Assembly: GCA_002367235.1 (NCBI GenBank)
Contig: DFBC01000070.1
Location: forward strand, 1 to 10,620
Source of the DNA: Cellvibrionales bacterium UBA3090
GTDB lineage: Bacteria > Pseudomonadota > Gammaproteobacteria > Pseudomonadales > Porticoccaceae
Length of the DNA: 10,620 nt
Direction: 5' to 3'
Part shown: piece after piece, positions 1 to 7,167 of the stretch
How the letters are laid out: each line of letters starts with the position of its first letter
How positions within the stretch are numbered: the first letter of the stretch is position 1
Position numbers and translations under genes: made by a program
Notes under the pieces: model-generated
Databases searched by the model: none
Seen by the model: the letters and a program-made list of their open reading frames with translations, nothing else
What the model was told of the DNA's origin: nothing

Positions 1-26
1 GGTAGGCGTTGTTTGAAATGACTCAT
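1..26 (-). CDS. ubiA: Start of probable 4-hydroxybenzoate polyprenyltransferase (partial, runs off left edge)
   Basis: An ATG at 26-24 on the minus strand opens a frame reading MSHFKQRL before the window ends. It lies only 7 bases after the ubiC stop codon. The peptide is too short to identify by itself. The call rests on gene order: in many gammaproteobacteria ubiC is followed directly by ubiA, whose membrane-embedded product prenylates 4-hydroxybenzoate, the compound UbiC makes. No clear Shine-Dalgarno site precedes the ATG, so translation is probably coupled to ubiC. It could be another short-spaced downstream gene. Confidence 0.5.
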
Positions 27-33
27 ACAGTGG

Positions 34-630
34 TTAGCGATTAAAGTGTGGCATCAGCGATCTATTGTACGGTTTAAATCCGGGTAAAAACATCTCGCTC
101 ACTAATAGCGGTTTTTGATCCAGATAGAAGACTGAGCGACGCCCCCATACCTTTCCCCAAAAATTACCTGGCAGAGCAGGTAGCGCCAGTGTGTCAGTGT
201 TGGTGCAGGTGATCTCGATTTGGCTACGCTGCATGGAGACATCGTTAAATAACAATGCGCCCAAGGGCCGATTATCCAGCTTGGTTAAACTACGCAGGCG
301 CCCCGTTAGGGTTTTTACTGGAATGATGCTTCGAGCGTAGACCCAGGGTTCATTCTTACCGTAGAGCACAACTTCCCGAACCAGTGCCCGTTGCCGCGAT
401 GGTATGCCTAGGGCGTGGCATTCAGATAAGTGAGGCAGCGCCATGTGCTGATGGAGTACTTCAACCCGGAACTGCCCCTGACTTGCCTTGATCAATCGCT
501 CGGTCAGGGAACCGCGATCGAGCAGCCAGCTTCGCAGTGGTCTCGGCACAGCAGCACCCGGTACGCGCCGATAGCTATGCCAGGTTGGTTCAAGGTGAAA
601 CTTGCGGTTGGGAAAGCGTAAAGCGGGCAA
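34..630 (-). CDS. ubiC: Chorismate--pyruvate lyase
   Basis: This cytosolic enzyme splits chorismate into 4-hydroxybenzoate and pyruvate, the first committed step of ubiquinone synthesis. The 198-residue product has the family landmarks in order: SWLLDRGSLT (34-43), LVREVVLY (83-90), PWVYAR (95-100), RPLGALLF (121-128), WGRRS (162-166) and LLVSEMFLP (175-183). Aligned by eye to E. coli UbiC, Arg85 matches catalytic Arg76 and Glu179 matches Glu155, so it should be active. It is longer than the 165-residue E. coli enzyme, mainly at the N terminus and around 140-160. The start is TTG (630-628): a stop lies upstream in frame with no ATG or GTG between, and the next ATG is residue 63, inside the fold. 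A weak AGG sits about 8 bases before the TTG. A -10-like TAGAAT at 663-668 has no good -35. It is probably co-transcribed with ubiA. Confidence 0.95.
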   Translation of the reverse strand: MPALRFPNRKFHLEPTWHSYRRVPGAAVPRPLRSWLLDRGSLTERLIKASQGQFRVEVLHQHMALPHLSECHALGIPSRQRALVREVVLYGKNEPWVYARSIIPVKTLTGRLRSLTKLDNRPLGALLFNDVSMQRSQIEITCTNTDTLALPALPGNFWGKVWGRRSVFYLDQKPLLVSEMFLPGFKPYNRSLMPHFNR

Positions 631-678
631 GGTGGTGGCCTGTACATCGTTAATCGCGGGGTATTCTAACCCAGAACG

Positions 679-695
679 ATGCTAGCCTTTAGCAT
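679..695. repeat. Small inverted repeat between lpxR and ubiC
   Basis: ATGCTA (679-684) and TAGCAT (690-695) form a perfect 6-base inverted repeat around a 5-base loop, just past the lpxR stop codon. On the minus strand it is followed by CGTTCTGGG, not a T-run, so it does not look like a functional intrinsic terminator for lpxR. It may slow transcription or be chance. Confidence 0.3.
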
Positions 696-707
696 TTGGT
701 TGCACAA

Positions 708-1736
708 CTACCAAGAATAGGAGATCGCTAAAGAGCCATATTCATGTGAATGTTGTTGTTCCTCAAATTCGCGGGTACGGAAAACTTTGGCGTAGGAGAC
801 TTTCCAGCCGTGAACCAAAAAACTGAAACCCACGGAAGCATCGGCAACTGCGGGTCGGCGATCAACACTATGGCTGTCCTCAAAGGTGTTGCCGTCGAGA
901 AAAATATCTCGTGCGACCAGTCGGGTATCGACGGAGATAAAGGCGTGCAACCCGCAGATTGGAAGACTGCAGTGGCGAATATCTCCTTTGCCGGGGGCAC
1001 TATTATCGCCCCCTGGTCTGACCGCTGCGGTCCCGAAGTCTTCCGGTAGTTGCCAGCCAATGCGGTACTCGCCACCCATATTGAGGTACGTTGCCACATT
1101 TCCAAGACTGATACCACTATGGGCGATAAAGTCTTGATGTGGCCAGCGATTGGTTAATTTGAAGCGATGTTTATGTTCGTAAACAAATTGTAGCCCCAGC
1201 TCATTGTCCAGTTGGTTATCCCAGCCCTGAAATTTGTCAATAGCACGCAGGTCGTGAATAAAATCCTGCGACGCCTCTGCCAGCGAGGCTGGGCCAACCA
1301 TGCCCACATTGACCTCAAGAGTATCCAGTTGTTCTTCGTCGCGGGTGTGGTAGGCAAACCCCATATAGAGGTAGCCTGCATAGGGGCGGTCGTCTTTGAT
1401 GACCTCTTTTTGGTCGTTGTCTGACGGGGTAAACATCAGCTGTCCAAGGCTAATAACCAAGTTGCGCTGAAGTTCGGGGTCGTCGTCATCTTTAAGCCTA
1501 TGGAAAAAACGCAGTTTGTTATTGACCTTCCTGACCCAGGGGGGCAGCTGTTCGTCTTCGAGGTAAGAGCTGAGATCGGGCGATACGCATGAAAAACGAA
1601 TACCGTTGGTGTAGTGGAGGTCCGTTTCGCCAAACAGGTCATTTTCCAGGTAGAAGTTTAGCGTGTCGCAATAGCGAGAGTCCTCTGCAGCAGCCAGGCT
1701 ACTAAGAAAAAACAACGTTAATAGGGCGTATCTCAT
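708..1736 (-). CDS. lpxR: LpxR-family lipid A 3'-O-deacylase (DUF2219), outer membrane
   Basis: Members of this family are outer-membrane beta-barrels. Salmonella LpxR removes the 3'-linked acyloxyacyl chain from lipid A in a calcium-dependent reaction. The 342-residue product begins with a signal peptide ending near Ala17 (SLAAA-ED). Just after it come the family signatures ENDLF (31-35) and DLHYTNG (39-45), with the Asn-Asp pair and Thr of the active-site region. DDRPYAG (115-121), His161 and GWDNQLDNE (171-179) follow. The C terminus alternates aromatics and ends in Trp342, as expected for a protein inserted by the BAM complex. An AGGA site (1744-1747) lies 7 bases before the ATG. The gene is divergent from the LplT-PlsC fusion and 77 bases upstream of ubiC. 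The family is recognisable; the exact lipid cleaved has only been shown in enterics and a few others, so the substrate here is inferred. Confidence 0.85.
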   Translation of the reverse strand: MRYALLTLFFLSSLAAAEDSRYCDTLNFYLENDLFGETDLHYTNGIRFSCVSPDLSSYLEDEQLPPWVRKVNNKLRFFHRLKDDDDPELQRNLVISLGQLMFTPSDNDQKEVIKDDRPYAGYLYMGFAYHTRDEEQLDTLEVNVGMVGPASLAEASQDFIHDLRAIDKFQGWDNQLDNELGLQFVYEHKHRFKLTNRWPHQDFIAHSGISLGNVATYLNMGGEYRIGWQLPEDFGTAAVRPGGDNSAPGKGDIRHCSLPICGLHAFISVDTRLVARDIFLDGNTFEDSHSVDRRPAVADASVGFSFLVHGWKVSYAKVFRTREFEEQQHSHEYGSLAISYSW

Positions 1737-1875
1737 CAGTTCATCCTGCTGTGGCTACCACTATTATGGCCGGGGTTTGTAGCGGTGCAAGTCGCCCGTG
1801 ATCGATCGTGGATTGAATATCTATAAGTAGACCGGCAAGATGTCTGCCTGTTACAGGTAAATGCAAGGGATTAGG
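1737..1875. promoter_or_regulatory. Divergent control region, lpxR / LplT-PlsC
   Basis: This gap must hold promoters for two divergent envelope-lipid genes. On the plus strand TATAAG (1822-1827) is a fair -10, but no convincing -35 sits 16-18 bases upstream, so this promoter may need an activator. The stretch GATCGATC (about 1799-1806) is an 8-base palindrome carrying two GATC sites. No clear sigma70 pair was found for lpxR. The call rests on gene orientation more than on strong sites. Confidence 0.4.
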
Positions 1876-1878
1876 GTG
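1865..1878 (+). promoter_or_regulatory. Shine-Dalgarno and probable GTG start of the LplT-PlsC fusion
   Basis: AAGGGA (1865-1870) lies 5 bases before an in-frame GTG (1876-1878). The upstream ATG at 1861 has only a poor CAGG-like sequence touching it. This favours GTG as the real start, giving a 630-residue protein rather than 635. The six N-terminal codons removed precede the first membrane helix and carry no recognisable feature. Confidence 0.6.
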
Positions 1879-3768
1879 AGTAGTAAAGGCCAGTTTCTAC
1901 TGTTGAAGTCCCGCCGGTTCTTGCCGCTGTTTCTGACCCAGTTCTTTGGGGCACTTAACGACAACCTTTTTAAGAATGCGTTGCTGGTCATGATTGTCAG
2001 TGCCTCTATCTCTGGCGTAGCCGCGGGCAATACGAACACCAATGCGCTGGTCAATCTTGCCGCTGGGTTGTTTGTTCTGCCCTTCTTCTTGTTTTCGGCG
2101 ATTTCTGGCCAGCTTGCCGATAAGTATGAAAAATCACGCATCATTCGACAGATTAAATTAGCCGAAATACTGATTATGCTCATTGGTTTTGCGGCATTTT
2201 GGTTTGATGCCCTATGGCTATTGATGGTGGTGCTGTTCCTGATGGGCGTTCAGTCGACTTTTTTTGGCCCGGTAAAATATTCGATTCTACCTCAACACTT
2301 GCGTGAAGATGAGCTGGTGGCGGGTAATGCCCAGGTCGGTATGGGTACGTTTGTTGCTATTTTAATCGGTACGATTGCTGGGAGTTTGCTGGGGGGTGCC
2401 GAACATGCTACCTGGTTGGTGGGTACCGCTGTTGTGACAGTAGCGGGCATTGGCTGGTTGAGCAGTTGGAGAATCCCGCTAGCCGAACCCAAAGCATCGG
2501 ATCTAAAAATTGACTGGAATGTGCCGCGAATCAGCTGGCGTTTGATTAAGCTGGCAGCAGAAAAGCGAACGGTGTTTCTAGCCATTTTAGGTATCTCCTG
2601 GTTTTGGATGCTGGGTGCCAGCTATCTCACCCAGATGCCAAACTATACGGTCACGGTATTACACGGCAGTCCAGGTGTCATTGCCTTGATTCTTTCGGCC
2701 TTTACCGTGGGTGTGGCAATGGGGTCATTGCTCTGTGATCGGTTGAGTGGGCATAAAGTAGAAATTGGCCTGGTACCCTTGGGGGCGATAGGTCTAAGTC
2801 TTTTCGGGATAGACCTCTATTTTGCCTCTCATGCCTATGGCGGGGTGGACGGCGTTGGGCCATTTCATTTTGTTGTCCAGCCGGGAGGCCTGCGTGTCCT
2901 CCTTGATATTGCCCTGATTGGCTTGTTTGGTGGGCTGTATATCGTGCCCCTGTATGCCATGGTTCAGGCGCGCACCAGTGATGACAAACGTGCCCGAATT
3001 ATTGGCTGCAACAATATCCTCAATGCGTTGTTCATGGTTTTTTCCAGCTTGTTGGGGATTTTGTTTTTGGGCGTTGCCGGGTTCAGTATTCCCGACTTAT
3101 TTCTGACGGTGGCCTTGATGAATATCGCTATTGCGGTATTTATTTTTCAGCAGGTACCGGAATTTACCATGCGATTTTTAGTTTGGTTGCTGAGCCATAC
3201 GATTTATCGGGTAAAGCACCAGGGTTTGGAGCAAATCCCTACCCGCGGTGCGGCCATGATTGTCTGTAATCACGTCAGTTATGTGGATGCGCTGTTGTTG
3301 GCTGGTGCAGTACGCAGGCCGATACGTTTTGTTATGTACAAACCTATTTATGAGCTGCCGGTACTTAATTTCATCTTCAGAACAGGTGGCGCGATTCCGA
3401 TTTGCTCGCGACAGCATAATGAGCAGGCTTATTTGAAAGCGATGGATGATATTGCCGAGGCTTTGAGTCAGGGGCATTTGCTTTGTATCTTTCCTGAAGG
3501 AAAGTTGACCCAGGATGGTGAAATTAATGAGTTTAAGGCAGGCATAGAGCGCATTTTGGCGCGGACACCGGTACCGGTTGTGCCAATGGCACTACAGGGA
3601 CTGTGGGGCAGCTTTTTCAGCCATAGTCACGGCGGTGTCTTTAAGCAGCCGTTCCGACCACAATGGCGACACATCAACGTGTTGGCAAATAGGCCCATTC
3701 CTCCGGAACAGGTGAGCGCTCAAAGCTTGAAGGAGCAGATCGCCTCTCTTCGAGGGAGTTGTCGCTAG
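1876..3768 (+). CDS. LplT-like MFS lysophospholipid flippase fused to PlsC-type acyltransferase
   Basis: This inner-membrane protein joins a major facilitator domain (about residues 19-430, counting from the in-frame ATG at 1861) to a glycerolipid acyltransferase domain (about 445-635). The N-terminal half has the LplT/Aas-type motif FFGALNDN (28-35), the MFS loop ADKYEKSR (86-93) and about 12 hydrophobic helices. The C-terminal half has the NHX4D catalytic motif (Asn470, His471, Asp476) and FPEGKLT (544-550), which binds the phosphate of the acceptor. The expected job is to flip lysophospholipid inward and re-acylate it, repairing or remodelling phospholipids. In E. coli, LplT is separate and Aas carries acyltransferase plus acyl-ACP synthetase. 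Some bacteria fuse all three domains at about 1,100 residues. Here the synthetase part is absent, and the stop is followed by an unrelated gene. A plain MFS-PlsC function with acyl-ACP or acyl-CoA from elsewhere is likely. The symporter gene follows after 32 bases. Confidence 0.88.
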   Translation: MSSKGQFLLLKSRRFLPLFLTQFFGALNDNLFKNALLVMIVSASISGVAAGNTNTNALVNLAAGLFVLPFFLFSAISGQLADKYEKSRIIRQIKLAEILIMLIGFAAFWFDALWLLMVVLFLMGVQSTFFGPVKYSILPQHLREDELVAGNAQVGMGTFVAILIGTIAGSLLGGAEHATWLVGTAVVTVAGIGWLSSWRIPLAEPKASDLKIDWNVPRISWRLIKLAAEKRTVFLAILGISWFWMLGASYLTQMPNYTVTVLHGSPGVIALILSAFTVGVAMGSLLCDRLSGHKVEIGLVPLGAIGLSLFGIDLYFASHAYGGVDGVGPFHFVVQPGGLRVLLDIALIGLFGGLYIVPLYAMVQARTSDDKRARIIGCNNILNALFMVFSSLLGILFLGVAGFSIPDLFLTVALMNIAIAVFIFQQVPEFTMRFLVWLLSHTIYRVKHQGLEQIPTRGAAMIVCNHVSYVDALLLAGAVRRPIRFVMYKPIYELPVLNFIFRTGGAIPICSRQHNEQAYLKAMDDIAEALSQGHLLCIFPEGKLTQDGEINEFKAGIERILARTPVPVVPMALQGLWGSFFSHSHGGVFKQPFRPQWRHINVLANRPIPPEQVSAQSLKEQIASLRGSCR

Positions 3769-3800
3769 GATTGTGAGCATGGGGCAGAGGGTATAAAAAC

Positions 3801-5072
3801 ATGGGTAAATTAAAATTACATTGGCAGATGCTGATAGCGATTATTGCGGCGACCATAGTGGGGCTTTGGTCGGGGGCGAACAGTGAGCTATTGGGTGTCG
3901 CTCTCTACGATATTTTTAATTTCATTGGGACGCTGTTTCTTAATGCCCTGAAAATGATCATTGTGCCATTGGTTATGTCATCCATTATTGTCGGTGTGGC
4001 GGGCCTGGGTCACAGTGATAATTTGGGTCGGCTCAGTGCCAAAACGATCACCTTTTATATGTTGACCAGCCTGTTATCCATTACCGTGGGCCTGATACTG
4101 GTTAACTTGTTGGTTCCCGGTGTCATTGATGGGGAGGCGGCAGGTACGCGTTTGAATTTGAGTTCACCGGATGCGATTTCAGAACAGTTGTCCCGGGTTG
4201 AAGGACGAAGTGCGGGTGATATCACCGCCGTTTTCTTGCGAATGGTTCCACCGAATATTGTCAAGGCAGCCTCCGATGGGCAAATGCTGGGGCTGATTTT
4301 TTTCAGCCTGTTGTTCGGTGTTTTTATGACGCGAATTACCAAACAATTCAGTCACACCATGCTGGATTTCTGGAACGGTGTTTACGAAACCATGATGGCT
4401 GTTACGATGTTTATCATGAAGTTTGCGCCTATTGGTGTGTTTGGTTTAGTGGCCAAAACTGTGGCGGTTACAGGGTTTGATGCGTTCCAGCCGCTATTGA
4501 TCTTCTTTATCACGGTGGTTTTGGCCTTAGCTTTCCATGTATTTGTTTCGTTGAGCTTGATGCTCAGGTTAGCGGGGGTGAACCCACTGAAACATTACCG
4601 GGCTATGTTGCCGGCGCTGTTAACAGCTTTTTCAACGGCATCCTCCTCGGGTACGTTACCGGTAACCATTGAGTGTGTGGAGAAAAATGCCGGTGTCTCT
4701 AATCGAACGACCTCCTTCGTGTTGCCGTTGGGCGCCACCATTAATATGGATGGCACGGCTCTGTATGAATGTGTTGCGGCAATGTTTATTGCTCAAGCCT
4801 ATGGGCTGGATTTAAGTTTTGTTACGCAGTTCATTATTGTACTGGTGGCACTGCTGACTTCCATTGGTGTCGCAGGTATTCCAGCGGCCAGCTTGGTGGC
4901 GATCACCGTTATTCTGGGAGTGGTTGGTCTGCCCTTGGAGGGCATTGGCATGCTGCTAGTGACGGATCGTATTCTCGATATGCTGAGAACCTCTGTAAAT
5001 GTCTTTAGTGATTCTTGTGGGGCGGTCATCATTGCCAAAACCGAGGGAGAGAAAGATATCTTGGTGGGGTAG
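3801..5072 (+). CDS. Dicarboxylate/amino acid:cation symporter (DAACS family, GltP/DctA-like)
   Basis: This inner-membrane secondary transporter imports an acidic amino acid or C4-dicarboxylate with protons or sodium. The 423-residue product has the family's hallmarks: the serine-rich hairpin tip SSSGTLP (281-287), LPLGATINMDGT (308-319), GIPAASLVAI (359-368) and the substrate helix DRILDMLRTSVNVFSD (389-404). Asp389, Asp393, Arg396, Thr397 and Asn400 line up with Asp390, Asp394, Arg397, Thr398 and Asn401 of the archaeal aspartate transporter GltPh. The arginine argues for a substrate with a side-chain carboxylate. Sequence alone does not separate glutamate/aspartate from succinate/fumarate/malate, so no gene symbol is given. 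AGAGGG (3786-3791) lies 9 bases before the ATG. It is probably read with the upstream fusion gene and ends at the terminator starting at 5092. No functional link to lysophospholipid transport is evident. Confidence 0.92.
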   Translation: MGKLKLHWQMLIAIIAATIVGLWSGANSELLGVALYDIFNFIGTLFLNALKMIIVPLVMSSIIVGVAGLGHSDNLGRLSAKTITFYMLTSLLSITVGLILVNLLVPGVIDGEAAGTRLNLSSPDAISEQLSRVEGRSAGDITAVFLRMVPPNIVKAASDGQMLGLIFFSLLFGVFMTRITKQFSHTMLDFWNGVYETMMAVTMFIMKFAPIGVFGLVAKTVAVTGFDAFQPLLIFFITVVLALAFHVFVSLSLMLRLAGVNPLKHYRAMLPALLTAFSTASSSGTLPVTIECVEKNAGVSNRTTSFVLPLGATINMDGTALYECVAAMFIAQAYGLDLSFVTQFIIVLVALLTSIGVAGIPAASLVAITVILGVVGLPLEGIGMLLVTDRILDMLRTSVNVFSDSCGAVIIAKTEGEKDILVG

Positions 5073-5091
5073 AGAACTAATAGAGTAAATG

Positions 5092-5123
5092 AAAAAGCCC
5101 GGCGGTAAGGCCGGGCTTTTTTT
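5092..5123. terminator. Bidirectional intrinsic terminator between convergent operons
   Basis: A perfect 7-base GC-rich stem, GCCCGGC (5097-5103) and GCCGGGC (5110-5116), closes a 6-base loop. It is flanked by five A on the left and seven T on the right, so it works as a Rho-independent terminator in both directions. It lies 20 bases past the symporter stop and 27 bases past the pit stop on the other strand, and serves both. Confidence 0.95.
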
Positions 5124-5149
5124 GTTCTTCGCTTCATCGGGGCTGGCGA

Positions 5150-6424
5150 TTAACTAAAGATTCCTTTGAAAAAGAAGAAAAAGACAATGGCCAGGCCCGC
5201 TCCTGCTGGTAGCGTGACCAACCAGGACATAAAGATAGTACCAATAACGCGAAGATTCAGGGCCGCGATGCCTCGAGCCAGACCTACACCCAGTACAGCG
5301 CCGACCAATGTGTGAGTCGTTGATATGGGTAGTCCCGTGGCGGAAGCAAGCACGACAGTGGCGGCAGCACCGAGTTCAGCTGCAAAGCCACGGCTGGGGG
5401 TGAGCTCGGTAATTTTACGGCCAATTGTGCCCATGACCTTAAAGCCGTAAGTGGCTAGACCCAACATAATACCGACACCACCCAACAGCAGAATCCAGCT
5501 GGGCATGATACTTTTTGCCTCAACCGTGCCAGATTTCACCACACTCACTACGGCGGCCAATGGGCCAACAGCATTAGCGACATCGTTTGAGCCGTGGGCA
5601 AAGGCCATGGCGCAGGCAGTAAAGACCATTAGTACCGCAAAAACTTTTTCTACACTGGCAAAACGGTTGTCTTTTTCTGCTTCTTCATCGCGCTCCACTC
5701 GTTTGAGCAGTACTGAGCCGATTGCTGAAACAACAAGACCAATGCCTACTGCCACCAGTGCACACTCACCAAAACTCATGGAAATGTCGGCGTCTTTGAA
5801 TATATGTTTGAGTCCCTTGAGCATGGTGACCATGGAAATCAGGAAGCCTACGGCAAACATATAGATTGGGATTATTTTCTTGGCTCGTGCAAAGGGGTCA
5901 TGTCGAGTGAGAATCAGATTCTGAACGCTGCGAAAGAGCATGTACGATATGGAGCCCGCCAAGACAGGTGAAACCACCCAGCTGGCAACGATTTTGCCAA
6001 CTTTCCCCCAGTTCACTGCGTCGGGAGAGATTCCCACAGCGGCAAAACCAACAATGGCACCGACAATAGAGTGGGTGGTCGATACCGGCCAACCCATCAT
6101 GCTGGCAATGAGTAGCCATGTGCCAGCGGCGAGCAGTGCCGACAGCATCCCATACACCAAGAGTTCAGGTGCTTCCGTCAGAATTCCGGGGTCTATGATG
6201 CCTTTCCGTATGGTCGAGGTTACCTCCCCTCCCGCTAAATAGGCGCCGGCAAATTCAAACACCATGGCGATGAGGATGGCTTGCTTAACGGTGAGCGCCC
6301 TAGAGCCCACGGAGGTACCCATGGCATTGGCGACATCGTTGGCACCTACACCCCAAGCCATAAAGAGGCCGAAGACACAGGCAAGGATGATCAGTATTTG
6401 GCCGTATTCAGCAAATAGGGTCAT
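5150..6424 (-). CDS. pit: PiT-family inorganic phosphate transporter
   Basis: This inner-membrane, low-affinity transporter brings in phosphate, as metal-phosphate with protons in E. coli PitA. The 424-residue product shows the internal duplication typical of the family. The first copy has GANDVANAMGTSVG (27-40) and WPVSTTHSIVGAIVG (112-126). The second has GSNDVANAVGP (278-288) and LPISTTHTLVGAVLG (365-379). A charged central loop (about 240-256) separates the halves. It is the second gene of a two-gene operon with the DUF47 protein, 33 bases downstream. AGGA lies about 9 bases before the ATG, beside a small AT-rich hairpin. PiT-DUF47 pairing is widespread, and the partner is thought to modulate the transporter. 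Proton-coupled phosphate is the likely substrate pair, though sodium coupling and sulfate transport exist in related members. Confidence 0.95.
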   Translation of the reverse strand: MTLFAEYGQILIILACVFGLFMAWGVGANDVANAMGTSVGSRALTVKQAILIAMVFEFAGAYLAGGEVTSTIRKGIIDPGILTEAPELLVYGMLSALLAAGTWLLIASMMGWPVSTTHSIVGAIVGFAAVGISPDAVNWGKVGKIVASWVVSPVLAGSISYMLFRSVQNLILTRHDPFARAKKIIPIYMFAVGFLISMVTMLKGLKHIFKDADISMSFGECALVAVGIGLVVSAIGSVLLKRVERDEEAEKDNRFASVEKVFAVLMVFTACAMAFAHGSNDVANAVGPLAAVVSVVKSGTVEAKSIMPSWILLLGGVGIMLGLATYGFKVMGTIGRKITELTPSRGFAAELGAAATVVLASATGLPISTTHTLVGAVLGVGLARGIAALNLRVIGTIFMSWLVTLPAGAGLAIVFFFFFKGIFS

Positions 6425-6435
6425 GTCCAGATTTC

Positions 6436-6452
6436 CTAATAATTGTTATTAG
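6436..6452 (-). repeat. AT-rich intercistronic hairpin before pit
   Basis: CTAATAA (6436-6442) and TTATTAG (6446-6452) are perfect 7-base inverted arms around a 3-base loop, lying between the DUF47 stop and the pit start. In the minus-strand transcript the 3' arm runs into the pit Shine-Dalgarno (AGGAAA). The stem is almost all A-U, so it would be weak. It could modestly tune pit translation or be chance. Confidence 0.35.
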
Positions 6453-6457
6453 CCCTG

Positions 6458-7138
6458 TTATCGGGCAAGCAAGAGTTGTAGTCGTCCACCGACACCTTCG
6501 GCTAAATCGGCTAATTCACCGATCATGTCTATGATTTGATAGAGAAATATCGCATCAATAGGGGGGAGGTCCTGCTCCAGCTTAAACAACTGATGGCGAA
6601 TGTCCTGTTCAAACTGGTCAGTTTTGTTTTCCAGGTGATCCAGTTCGCCAATCATTTTTTCGACAAAGTCGACTTCCTTGCCACTAAATCCAACCTCCAG
6701 AAGTTCATCGAGTTCATTGATCGCTTTCAGGGCTTGTCTGCCAGCCTCAATTGATGATGCGACAAAGCCCAGCATTTGTTCATGGAGCGGCTCAGGGATA
6801 GACATTTTCCTGCCTAGCATCAGGCCTGCAATATCCTTGGTGCGATTAGCAATACGATCTTGAAGACTTAGAAGGTCTAGTAAGTCGCCTCGGTCGAGAG
6901 GCATAAATAGACTTTTGGGGAGTTGAAGTCGAAGCTGTCGCTTCATTTCATCTGCTTGATCTTCCTTTTTCGATATAGCAGAAAATATTTCTTCGGCTTT
7001 TTCCCAGTCGTTGGCAATGGAGGCCTCAAGAAAATCCGGCAGTTTTTCTTCGCAGGCTATCACCAGCGACATGTGCGTCTGCAATGGACTGATGGGGGAT
7101 TTACCGAAAAGATTAAAAATAGTCTTACCAAAAGCCAT
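6458..7138 (-). CDS. DUF47 / TIGR00153 PhoU-like protein (YkaA type), Pit partner
   Basis: This is a soluble, all-helical cytoplasmic protein of 226 residues, the normal length for the family and distantly related to PhoU. Recognisable segments are LFGKSPISPLQTHM near the N terminus, the KEDQADEMKRQLRLQLPKSL region (about 58-77), LDRGDLLDLLSLQDRIAN, VGFSGKEVDFVEKMIGELD and a C-terminal IGELADLAEGVGGRLQLLLAR. The Asp- and Glu-rich EDQAD and ELADLAE patches resemble the metal-binding helices of PhoU proteins, although metal binding is not shown here. It is the first gene of the operon with pit. In Sinorhizobium the equivalent orfA-pit operon is under PhoB control. The start is well supported: AGGAG (7147-7151) lies 8 bases upstream of the ATG. 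The exact biochemical role of the family is still unsettled; control of Pit activity is the usual proposal. Confidence 0.92.
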   Translation of the reverse strand: MAFGKTIFNLFGKSPISPLQTHMSLVIACEEKLPDFLEASIANDWEKAEEIFSAISKKEDQADEMKRQLRLQLPKSLFMPLDRGDLLDLLSLQDRIANRTKDIAGLMLGRKMSIPEPLHEQMLGFVASSIEAGRQALKAINELDELLEVGFSGKEVDFVEKMIGELDHLENKTDQFEQDIRHQLFKLEQDLPPIDAIFLYQIIDMIGELADLAEGVGGRLQLLLAR

Positions 7139-7148
7139 GGTGTGGGCT

Positions 7149-7162
7149 CCTATAGTGATAGG
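7149..7162 (-). promoter_or_regulatory. Leader hairpin overlapping the DUF47 ribosome binding site
   Basis: CCTAT (7149-7153) and ATAGG (7158-7162) pair perfectly around a 4-base loop. In the minus-strand mRNA the 3' arm overlaps the AGGAG Shine-Dalgarno site. With the predicted promoter the transcript would start about here, so the hairpin would be at the 5' end. It is short and its regulatory role is an inference. Confidence 0.35.
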
Positions 7163-7167
7163 CCGCG

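Noticed and set aside
679..695. Inverted repeat ATGCTA/TAGCAT after lpxR as an intrinsic terminator
   Set aside because: On the minus strand it is followed by CGTTCTGGG rather than a T-run, and the stem is AT-rich and short.
728..1117. 129-codon minus-strand frame overlapping lpxR
   Set aside because: It overlaps lpxR on the same strand in another frame; the lpxR frame carries all the family motifs and a signal peptide, so this one is spurious.
1799..1806. GATCGATC palindrome as a regulator site
   Set aside because: It is only 8 bases, does not extend outward, and could be simple GATC clustering; no known operator matches.
3769..3800. Acyl-ACP synthetase remnant after the PlsC domain
   Set aside because: Only 32 bases separate the stop from the next, unrelated gene, and no synthetase-like peptide can be read in any frame.
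5451..5864. 137-codon plus-strand open frame inside pit
   Set aside because: It lies antisense within a strongly conserved PiT gene, is low-complexity (rich in Ser, Thr, Ala and Pro) and resembles no family; it is a shadow frame.
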